Source: Verrucomicrobiales bacterium (GTDB lineage Bacteria; Verrucomicrobiota; Verrucomicrobiia; Limisphaerales; RI-55). Taken from it: 5,217 nt of DNA. The translations under genes and the position numbers were made by a program. The notes under the pieces are model-generated. The model had not been told where the DNA came from and did no database searches. It saw only the letters and a list, made by a program, of their open reading frames with translations. The stretch covers positions 26,659-31,875 of the forward strand of contig DNDP01000300.1 of assembly GCA_003484235.1 (NCBI GenBank), in the 5' to 3' direction. Positions 1 to 5,217 of this stretch are shown here, one piece after another (the first letter of the stretch is position 1; every line of letters begins with the position of its first letter).

Positions 1-71
<71 letters not shown>

Positions 72-145
72 CTCTTCCACCACGTCCGATGCGACTCGTC
101 CCGGCCATGACTTCACCTCGCCGGCAGCCATTCTCCACCTCCGTT

Positions 146-589
146 TTACTCCGCTGCGGGTGCGCCGGTCGTCCCCACGGGTTGTTCATATCTGCGCAAT
201 GCGTTGAACAGCTCGACGGGCATCCGCCGGGGCTTTTCCGAAACCGAAGTGCAGACATGGTGGGTTTGACCGTTGACCAATGAACTGCCGGATTCGTCCC
301 GAACCGCGAAACCCACCTGCAGTCGAAGCCGCGTCAAAGCCATCACCCACAATTCAATCCGGACGAGGTCGTCGTACCTTGCCGGAGCAGCGTACTCGAG
401 ATGAGCCTCGGTCACGGGAAACGCAATGTCCTCGGTTTGCAGCTGCAGCAACGGCCAGCCGAAGGAGCGGAACCATTCGCCTCGCGCCTCTTCCAGCAAG
501 TCCAGATAGCGCGAGTAGTACACGTGATTGCCGATGGTGCACTCCGCGTAGGTAATGCGATGACGGTGAACATAGGGCGCTGAAGACAT
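146..589 (-). CDS. hotdog-fold acyl-CoA thioesterase (4HBT/YbgC-like)
   Basis: A 147-residue protein of the usual length for single-domain 4-hydroxybenzoyl-CoA thioesterase-like enzymes, which hydrolyse acyl-CoA or aryl-CoA thioesters in the cytoplasm. The family signature is near the N terminus: Tyr14-Ala-Glu-Cys-Thr-Ile-Gly-Asn-His-Val-Tyr-Tyr (14-25), followed by the helix 'YLDLLEEARGEWF' (28-40). Later come the usual strand 'EYAAPARYDDLVRIEL' and the closing 'KPRRMP' region. The ATG at 589 is chosen because family similarity begins soon after it. An in-frame TTG at 691 would add 34 residues with no family resemblance and would run into the opposing gene at 680. No good Shine-Dalgarno precedes 589. 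The residue aligned with the usual catalytic Asp is Thr18, and the His often found after the Val-Tyr is Tyr25, so substrate and activity are uncertain. The gene is divergent from the 680-883 gene and convergent with the tRNA. Confidence 0.85.
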   Translation of the reverse strand: MSSAPYVHRHRITYAECTIGNHVYYSRYLDLLEEARGEWFRSFGWPLLQLQTEDIAFPVTEAHLEYAAPARYDDLVRIELWVMALTRLRLQVGFAVRDESGSSLVNGQTHHVCTSVSEKPRRMPVELFNALRRYEQPVGTTGAPAAE

Positions 590-679
590 CGCCGAAGAAT
601 ACTGGAGCCCACGTACTCGCGGAAAGGGCGGACTGCAATTTGAGTTTTCAAACCGGCCGCCCCAACTTAGGTTGCATTC
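590..679. promoter_or_regulatory. divergent intergenic region, presumed promoters for both sides
   Basis: These 90 bases separate the start of the minus-strand thioesterase gene from the plus-strand start at 680, so promoters for both directions would be expected here. I see no convincing -35/-10 pair on either strand. A TAGG (668-671) lies 8 bases before the ATG at 680 and may act as a weak ribosome binding site. A short A/T-richer patch with the imperfect palindrome TTGAGTTTTCAA (640-651) stands out from the GC-rich surroundings. The promoter role rests on gene arrangement, not on a recognised motif. Confidence 0.3.
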
Positions 680-883
680 ATGGACTGGCAAGAGATTGTG
701 GCCCTCGCGGTCGTCGTCTTGACCGTCGCCCTATTCGTGCGGGCGGCGGTCCGGCACAGGCGTCGGCGGGGTATTGAAGGCAGCTGCCACTGCGCGGGTG
801 GAGCCTCGGGCGGACTTCCAGTTTCCACGGTCCTGAGGGGGCGCAAGGGCGAGAGGCCGCAATTGGTGGTCAAGATGAAGTGA
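680..883 (+). CDS. small single-pass membrane protein with a CxC motif (possibly FeoB-associated Cys-rich type)
   Basis: A 67-residue protein. It starts MDWQ, followed by one hydrophobic helix (about residues 5-24, IVALAVVVLTVALFVRAAV), a basic stretch (HRRRR, 26-30), a short Cys-His-Cys motif (36-38) in a Gly/Ser-rich segment, and a basic tail ending VVKMK. The positive-inside rule puts the tail in the cytoplasm. The plan of a tryptophan near the N terminus, one helix and a Gly/Cys tail recalls the small 'FeoB-associated Cys-rich membrane protein' family, but only two cysteines are present and no feoB is visible, so that name is tentative. ATG 680 has a weak upstream AGG. The stop TGA (881-883) overlaps a GTG at 880 in the hsp20 frame, and the gene probably shares a transcript with hsp20 and lon. 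The helix and the break in frame at hsp20 favour a real gene. Confidence 0.6.
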   Translation: MDWQEIVALAVVVLTVALFVRAAVRHRRRRGIEGSCHCAGGASGGLPVSTVLRGRKGERPQLVVKMK

Positions 884-893
884 AAGCGCGCTT

Positions 894-924
894 GCGGAGC
901 CCAGACCAGTGGGCTAGTTTCCGC
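894..924 (+). promoter_or_regulatory. stem-loop in the leader upstream of hsp20
   Basis: Two nested complementary pairs are visible. The inner stem is AGCCCA (898-903) with TGGGCT (910-915) around a 6-base loop; the outer stem is GCGGA (894-898) with TCCGC (920-924), leaving a short bulge on the 3' side. The structure ends 12 bases before the preferred hsp20 ATG at 937 and directly follows a 10-base palindrome (884-893). It could be a leader fold affecting translation, an mRNA processing or stability element, or a weak attenuator (only TTT follows the inner stem). The pairing is seen directly; any role is inference. Confidence 0.4.
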
Positions 925-936
925 TGTCTTTCGATC

Positions 937-1350
937 ATGAGCAAAGCCAGTTCTGCATTGGACTTCATGCGCCGTTCTCACACGGTGGGAGTTCGGGAAT
1001 CTTCAAATGAAGGTCAATGGGCGCCCAACACCGACGTTTTTCTGACCGAGGAGGGCATGGTCATCCGGGTGGAACTGGCGGGCATGCGGCGTGAAGATCT
1101 GGAGCTGACGGTGGAAGGGCAGCGGCTCGTGATCTGTGGCCACCGCTCGGACGGTTGCCGGAACGGCAAGTGCAACTTCCTCATCATGGAAATCAACTAT
1201 GGGCCGTTCGAGACCACGGTTGATCTGCCGCCCGGTTACGATCTCAGTCGGGCGAGGGCTTCCTACCAGAACGGCTTCCTGCGCATTGACGTGCCAGAGC
1301 AATCCCGTCCTACGCCCAAGAGCGTTTCCATCAGCATTTCCGAGGAGTAG
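937..1350 (+). CDS. Hsp20/alpha-crystallin family small heat-shock protein
   Basis: An ATP-independent cytoplasmic holdase that binds unfolding proteins and keeps them available for refolding or proteolysis. From ATG 937 it is 137 residues. A short N-terminal arm (1-27) is followed by an alpha-crystallin domain of about 28-121, with 'WAPNTDVF' at 28-35, the core 'VELAGMRREDLELTVEG' (45-61), 'YGPFETTVDLP' and 'YQNGFLRIDVP' (110-120), the usual A-x-x-x-N-G-x-L type signature. The tail holds an Ile-Ser-Ile (132-134), the IxI motif used in oligomer assembly. Cysteines 67, 74 and 79 cluster in the loop after the fourth strand, which is unusual. A GTG at 880 in the same frame overlaps the preceding stop and would add 19 residues without family character; neither start has a clear Shine-Dalgarno, so the start is uncertain. 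The gene lies 56 bases upstream of lon, probably in one transcript. Confidence 0.9.
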   Translation: MSKASSALDFMRRSHTVGVRESSNEGQWAPNTDVFLTEEGMVIRVELAGMRREDLELTVEGQRLVICGHRSDGCRNGKCNFLIMEINYGPFETTVDLPPGYDLSRARASYQNGFLRIDVPEQSRPTPKSVSISISEE

Positions 1351-1393
1351 TTCCCGCGCATTGAACTAAAGGGCGGCTGTCGGCATCCAATTG

Positions 1394-1400
1394 AAAAGGG
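1394..1400 (+). promoter_or_regulatory. ribosome binding site of lon
   Basis: AAAAGGG lies six bases before the ATG at 1407 and is the clearest Shine-Dalgarno in the window. It supports 1407 as the lon start over the in-frame ATGs at 1446 and 1467. It also suggests that lon is translated independently of hsp20 even if both are on one mRNA. Confidence 0.65.
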
Positions 1401-1406
1401 CTGACC

Positions 1407-3803
1407 ATGGCCGAAACGGAATTCATCAACATCAGCGGGTCCAACATGGGGGCGGGCGATACGGCCATGTACCGTTCCGGCCGGCGCGCCTGGCCCGATT
1501 CCATCCCGGTTCTGGGCCTGTCTGACATCGTCATCTTCCCGGGAATGGTTTCCCCGCTGCTGGTTGAGTCCTTTCCCAGCATTCGTCTGGTTGACGATGT
1601 CGTCGGCGGCAACCGGCTGGTTGGGCTCGTTCTGCAGAAGGATCCCGAAGCCGACAACCCAAAGCTGGCGGAGTTGCACGCCCACGGATGTCTGGCGCGT
1701 GTGCTGAAGATGCTGAAGTTCCCGGACAACAGCGTCCGGGTGATGGTGGAGGGGCTGCGACGGATCGAGCTGACCGAGGTCGTGAGCGAAGATCCCTACC
1801 TCGTTGCCAACATCAACATCCTTTCCGACGTCAAGGAGTCCACGGCCGAGCTGACCGCGATGACGCGCAGTGCGATCAAGATTTTTCAGGACATCATCCA
1901 GCTTTCCCCCGCGATCACCGAAGACGTGAAGGTGGCGGCGGTGAACGTGGAGGATCCGGGCAAGACGGCCGACCTGATCGCCGGCAACCTCAACCTCTCG
2001 CTGTCCGACCGCCAGCAGCTCCTTGAACAGACCGACGTCACCGAACGCCTTCGGCGATTGCTGCCGATGTTGAAGAACGAACTCGAGCTGCTCTCGCTCG
2101 GCTCGAAGATTCAGAACCAGGTGGCGTCGACAATTTCCAAATCGCAGCGGGACTTTTATCTGCGGGAGCAGATTCGCGCCATCCAGCGGGAGCTGGGCGA
2201 CACCGATCCCAACGCCTCCGAGATTGCGCGGCTGCGCGAGCGCCTGGATCAGAACGACCTGCCGGCCGAAGTGCGGAAAGTCGCCGACCAGGAACTGGAC
2301 CGGCTGGGCAACATGTCGCAGGCGATCGCCGAGTACACCCAGACCCGCAATTATCTCGACCTCCTTGCAAGTCTTCCCTGGAACAGGAGCACGGAGGACA
2401 AATACGATCTCGACTCTGCCCGCAAGGTTCTGGACCGCGAGCATTACGGTCTGACCAAGGTCAAGGAGCGGCTTCTGGAGTTTTTGGCGGTGATGCAGCT
2501 GAAGCAGAACCTCAAGGGGCCGATCCTCTGTCTGGTGGGGCCGCCCGGCGTCGGCAAGACTTCGCTGGGCCAGAGCGTCGCCCACGCGCTGGGCAGGAAG
2601 TTCGTCCGCATCTCACTTGGCGGCGTGCGGGATGAGGCCGAAATCCGCGGGCATCGGCGGACCTACGTTGGGGCGCTTCCCGGCCGCATCATCCAGAATC
2701 TGAAACGGGTCGAGAGCAACAACCCGGTCATTCTGCTCGATGAGATCGACAAGCTGGGCGCGGACTTCCGGGGTGATCCTGCTTCGGCGCTGCTGGAGGT
2801 GCTGGATCCGCAGCAAAACAACACCTTTACGGATCACTACCTGGACCTTCCTTTCGACCTGTCACGGGTGCTCTTCATCACCACGGCGAACTGGCTGGAT
2901 CCCATTCATCCCGCGCTCCGTGACCGGCTGGAGGTCATCGAGCTTCCCAGCTATACGGCCACCGAAAAGCTGGCCATCGCCCGACGCCATCTGCTGCCCC
3001 GGCAGCTGGAGGAACACGGCCTCACGGCGAAGCGCGTCAAGGTGGTGAACGGCACCCTTCGCCGCCTGATCACCGACTACACCCGCGAGGCCGGAGTGCG
3101 GCAGCTCGAACGCGAGATCGCCACGGTGACCCGCAAGGCGGCGCGCGACATCGTTCGCGGCAACGGCGACACCGGGCCCATTTCGATCAAGCCCGATCAA
3201 CTCGGCGAGATGCTGGGCCCGGCCCGGTTTGTTTCGGAGGATGCCGAGCGGATTCAGGATTTCGGCATTGCGATCGGGCTGGCCTGGACACCGGTCGGCG
3301 GCGAGCTGCTCTACATCGAGGCGACGATGATGCCGGGCTCGGGAAAATTCATCCTCACCGGTTCGTTGGGCGAGGTGATGAAGGAGAGCGCCCAGACTGC
3401 GACCAGCTATCTGCGAAGCCAGGCGAAAAGACTCGGGCTGGACCTGCCCGCGCACGACAAGTGGGACCTCCACATCCACGTGCCGGCCGGCGCCACGCCC
3501 AAAGACGGCCCGAGCGCGGGCTTGACCATCGCAGTAGCGCTCGCCTCGCTGGCGAAAAGGTGCCTGGTGAGGTCGGATGTCGCGATGACCGGCGAGATCA
3601 GCCTGCGTGGCCGCGTGCTGCGTGTCGGAGGCATCAAGGAAAAGGTTCTTGCCGCGGCCCGCGCCGGGGTGAAACAGGTGCTTCTGCCGGCCGGGAACCG
3701 CAATGACTGGCTCGAAGTGCCCGGGGAGATCCGCCGCAAATTGAAGGTTCATTTCGTCGAGAGAATCTGCGAGGCGCTGCCGCTCGCGCTGAAAAAGAAA
3801 TGA
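1407..3803 (+). CDS. lon: ATP-dependent endopeptidase Lon (LonA type, S16 family)
   Basis: A complete 798-residue LonA; the family is usually about 780-820 residues. It is a cytoplasmic homohexameric protease that unfolds damaged and selected regulatory proteins with ATP and degrades them in an internal chamber. The substrate-binding N domain spans about 30-225 ('IPVLGLSDIVIFPGMV' at 33-48), followed by a helical linker rich in charged residues (about 240-320). The AAA+ module has Walker A GPPGVGKT (378-385), Walker B ILLDEID (442-448), sensor-1 Asn495 in TTAN, a probable arginine finger at Arg507 and sensor-2 Arg565 in GVRQLER. The protease domain has catalytic Ser703 in KDGPSAG and Lys746 in GGIKEK; the 43-residue spacing equals that of E. 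coli Ser679/Lys722. All key residues are present, so it should be active. About 30 polar residues precede the N domain. It follows hsp20, a fitting partner, and its stop overlaps the next start. Confidence 0.98.
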   Translation: MAETEFINISGSNMGAGDTAMYRSGRRAWPDSIPVLGLSDIVIFPGMVSPLLVESFPSIRLVDDVVGGNRLVGLVLQKDPEADNPKLAELHAHGCLARVLKMLKFPDNSVRVMVEGLRRIELTEVVSEDPYLVANINILSDVKESTAELTAMTRSAIKIFQDIIQLSPAITEDVKVAAVNVEDPGKTADLIAGNLNLSLSDRQQLLEQTDVTERLRRLLPMLKNELELLSLGSKIQNQVASTISKSQRDFYLREQIRAIQRELGDTDPNASEIARLRERLDQNDLPAEVRKVADQELDRLGNMSQAIAEYTQTRNYLDLLASLPWNRSTEDKYDLDSARKVLDREHYGLTKVKERLLEFLAVMQLKQNLKGPILCLVGPPGVGKTSLGQSVAHALGRKFVRISLGGVRDEAEIRGHRRTYVGALPGRIIQNLKRVESNNPVILLDEIDKLGADFRGDPASALLEVLDPQQNNTFTDHYLDLPFDLSRVLFITTANWLDPIHPALRDRLEVIELPSYTATEKLAIARRHLLPRQLEEHGLTAKRVKVVNGTLRRLITDYTREAGVRQLEREIATVTRKAARDIVRGNGDTGPISIKPDQLGEMLGPARFVSEDAERIQDFGIAIGLAWTPVGGELLYIEATMMPGSGKFILTGSLGEVMKESAQTATSYLRSQAKRLGLDLPAHDKWDLHIHVPAGATPKDGPSAGLTIAVALASLAKRCLVRSDVAMTGEISLRGRVLRVGGIKEKVLAAARAGVKQVLLPAGNRNDWLEVPGEIRRKLKVHFVERICEALPLALKKK

Positions 3804-4552
3804 CACGAATCTTCAAAGCGTTCGCCGTCGCGGTTGCCATCGTCGCGGGCAATTTGGGTTTCAAGCTCGCCGCCCAAGAGGGGGATCCGGTCGAGGGCGC
3901 GAGAATAGCCGCCGAGCTCCGATCAATCCGGCCTGCGGAGGAGACCCGCTGGAGGGGCGAGTTCAAGCAGAAGGCGGCTGACGGCTCGCGGATTTCAATC
4001 CCCGTCACCTGCGACATCCTCATCCAATCCAACCGCTGGCTGGCTTCCTACGTGACACAGGCGCTGCCCGGGCGCATGGCAGAGAAGCTGGTCATCGTTC
4101 GCAGTGACGACGGCAGCACCGAATACCTGCATTGGCAGGCCGGGGACGACGGCGCATTCCCCTTGGAACCCAGACGATTGACTGGAGCGGCTGCCGCCAT
4201 CCCCTTCGCCGGCACCGATTTTCTGCTGACGGACTTTGGACTGGAGTTTTTGCGCTGGCCCACCCAGAAGCTTCTACCCGGCGAAATGCGGCGAGGATTT
4301 CCCTGTTACGTTCTCGAAAGCGTCAATCCGCGGCCTGACGCCAGCTACAGCCTGGTGCGCTCCTGGATTGAAAAGGAACACCTCGGATTGATGCTGGCGG
4401 AGGCGGTCGGTCCGACCGGAGAACACTTCAAGGAGTTCACTGCCGGCAGCTTCGTCAAGGATGCCGAAGGCAACTACCAGCTCAAGGACATGGAGATGCG
4501 GACCCGCGGAACCGGCTGGACCCGTTTGGAGTTCGACATCGAAGGAAAATAG
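3800..4552 (+). CDS. secreted LolA-like protein (outer-membrane lipoprotein-sorting protein family)
   Basis: A 250-residue protein with a Sec signal peptide: Arg3/Lys6, a hydrophobic stretch of about 7-20, and a likely cleavage after Ala25 in KLAAQ. No lipobox cysteine is seen, so a soluble periplasmic form is expected. The body resembles the LolA/TP0789-like group: 'TRWRGEFKQKAADGSRISIPV' region (49-69), 'AGTDFLLTDFGLEFLRW' (137-153), 'GFPCYVLES' (166-174), and a C-terminal run of beta-strand segments around 'SWIEKEHLGLMLAEAV' (188-203). Family members have a half-barrel fold that binds lipid or lipoprotein acyl chains, but whether this one carries lipoproteins is unknown. Cys72 and Cys169 could form a disulfide. 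The start ATG overlaps the lon stop as ATGA, with only a purine-rich GAAAAAGAAA before it, which suggests translational coupling to lon. The gene is convergent with the binding-protein gene. Confidence 0.82.
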   Translation: MTRIFKAFAVAVAIVAGNLGFKLAAQEGDPVEGARIAAELRSIRPAEETRWRGEFKQKAADGSRISIPVTCDILIQSNRWLASYVTQALPGRMAEKLVIVRSDDGSTEYLHWQAGDDGAFPLEPRRLTGAAAAIPFAGTDFLLTDFGLEFLRWPTQKLLPGEMRRGFPCYVLESVNPRPDASYSLVRSWIEKEHLGLMLAEAVGPTGEHFKEFTAGSFVKDAEGNYQLKDMEMRTRGTGWTRLEFDIEGK

Positions 4553-4561
4553 CTCCACCGA

Positions 4562-4604
4562 GCCGCCAATCCCCGAGATCCGGGGACGGGGACAGCCTGG
4601 CGGT
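4562..4604. terminator. nested inverted repeat between convergent genes, possible bidirectional terminator
   Basis: CCGCCA (4563-4568) pairs exactly with TGGCGG (4598-4603), extendable by one G-T pair. Inside it CCCCG (4571-4575) pairs with CGGGG (4581-4585) around a 5-base loop. The structure fills the gap between the stop codons of two genes that face each other, which is where a shared terminator is expected. No run of T follows on the plus side, and on the minus side only TATTTTCC about ten bases away, so intrinsic termination is not strongly supported. Confidence 0.4.
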
Positions 4605-5217
4605 CATCTGAGGAAAATCCGCTGCAACTCGGCCGTGGTTGGCTGAAGCTCGCTCAAGATCGACGTCCAGCTGGGAGGGATGGTCGCTGTTTCCAGCTGG
4701 TCGGGATTGGTGCCTTCGATTGCATTGATGGCGACCAGCCGGTAGATCGTCTCCAGCTTCAGCAGCCAGGCCATGAACCGGCCGCCTCCTTCGGGGTTGG
4801 GAGCCCCCTTCACCATCGCCACCGAATTGGGAATGAGGAGCGCGTCCGGACAGATGGGAACCGCCTCGATCGGATACCCCTCCCTCTGGCCGGCCAGAAT
4901 GTCGTCGATGTCGGTCATGCCGATCGCGGCCTCTCCGCGACCGACCTGGCGGACAACCACCGAATTGCCATCGACGATCATCGGTTCGTTTGCGGCGAGG
5001 GCCTGGCACCATTCGCGCCAGGTGGTCCCGCCCCAGTGCGCCCGGAGCGCCATGAAATGCGTGGCGGTCGTGCCAAAGAGCGGATACGCCATCGCGAACC
5101 GGCCGCGCCATGCCGAGTTGGTCAGCGCGGCGAACGAAGTCGGCGCGTTGGCCAGCCGGACGAGGTTTGTATTGATGACCAGGCGCCGGCTGCGGTAGCC
5201 GAAGACCATCCATTCCT
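4604..5217 (-). CDS. ABC transporter periplasmic substrate-binding protein, iron(III)/family-1 type, N-terminal part beyond the window
   Basis: About 204 C-terminal codons are present; the gene begins beyond position 5217. The reading frame stays open upstream of the in-frame ATG at 5209 (codons for Glu and Trp precede it), and a binding protein would need a further N-terminal lobe, so that ATG is internal. The sequence reads W-M-V-F-G-Y-R-S-R-R-L-V-I-N-T-N-L-V at the start, the usual hinge region of FbpA/FutA-like and related binding proteins. It is followed by 'AMAYPLFGTTATHFMALRAHWG' (family pattern 'P.fGTt..h...l'), 'GNSVVVRQVGRGEAAIGMTDIDD', where the lobe turns to the second hinge, and 'ALLIPNSVAMVKGAPNPEGG', the typical late motif. 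It would capture a ligand in the periplasm and deliver it to an inner-membrane permease; iron is a guess from family resemblance. The frame ends in TGA at 4604-4606. Confidence 0.85.
   Translation of the reverse strand, partial: EWMVFGYRSRRLVINTNLVRLANAPTSFAALTNSAWRGRFAMAYPLFGTTATHFMALRAHWGGTTWREWCQALAANEPMIVDGNSVVVRQVGRGEAAIGMTDIDDILAGQREGYPIEAVPICPDALLIPNSVAMVKGAPNPEGGGRFMAWLLKLETIYRLVAINAIEGTNPDQLETATIPPSWTSILSELQPTTAELQRIFLR

Noticed and set aside
101..124. CCGGC/GCCGG inverted repeat between the tRNA and the thioesterase stop
   Set aside because: It has only five pairs around a 14-base loop, with no T run on either side; this is likely by chance in GC-rich DNA.
590..691. 34-residue N-terminal extension of the thioesterase from a TTG start
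   Set aside because: The added residues have no family similarity and no ribosome binding site, and the extension would overlap the start of the opposing gene at 680.
892..920. TTGCGG and TAGTTT with 17-base spacing as a promoter for hsp20
   Set aside because: Each box matches only about half of the sigma-70 consensus and the pair overlaps the stem-loop; too weak to call.
1263..2585. 440-codon open frame on the minus strand opposite hsp20 and lon
   Set aside because: It lies wholly opposite well-supported genes. Its translation is rich in His, Gln, Arg and Leu with no domain signature, as expected from the reverse complement of GC-rich coding sequence.
2862..3806. 314-codon open frame on the minus strand opposite the Lon protease domain
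   Set aside because: It is a shadow of lon with no recognisable family and an antisense-like composition, and it overlaps conserved catalytic regions of lon.
4482..5213. 243-codon minus-strand frame overlapping the binding-protein gene
   Set aside because: The other minus-strand frame shows clear binding-protein motifs. This one is Arg/Gly/Pro-rich with no family resemblance and also runs into the LolA-like gene.

Overview
This window looks like GC-rich (about 60%) bacterial chromosome with tightly packed genes. Several proteins resemble forms I associate with Verrucomicrobiota or nearby PVC-group bacteria: the small heat-shock protein with a 'VELAGMRREDLELTVEG' core, the LolA-like periplasmic protein and the 'ECTIGNHVYY' thioesterase. 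That placement is an impression from protein style, not the result of a search.

Layout: (1) Positions 1-71 are the 3' part of a tRNA with anticodon CAU, cut by the window edge. (2) A hotdog-fold acyl-CoA thioesterase lies on the minus strand (146-589), convergent with the tRNA. (3) A divergent intergenic region (590-679) separates it from a plus-strand cluster. The cluster holds a 67-residue single-helix membrane protein with a CxC motif (680-883), an Hsp20-type chaperone (937-1350), a full-length Lon protease (1407-3803) and a secreted LolA-like protein (3800-4552) whose start codon overlaps the lon stop. (4) A 51-base convergent gap holds a nested inverted repeat. (5) The last 614 bases hold the 3' part of a minus-strand gene for an ABC-transporter periplasmic binding protein, resembling the iron(III)/family-1 type, which runs off the right edge.

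Functionally, the centre is a protein quality-control unit. Hsp20 holds unfolding proteins and Lon degrades damaged ones. The downstream LolA-like protein is probably translated by coupling to lon, which suggests an envelope function made alongside the stress proteins. The leader in front of hsp20 can fold into a two-part stem and is the most plausible regulatory element in the window.

No mobile element, CRISPR array, phage gene or defence system is visible, and I see no clearly new biological system. The observations worth a second look are modest: the structured hsp20 leader, a cysteine cluster in the Hsp20 dimerisation loop, altered active-site residues in the thioesterase, the small CxC membrane protein coupled to the cluster, and the lon/LolA-like overlap.
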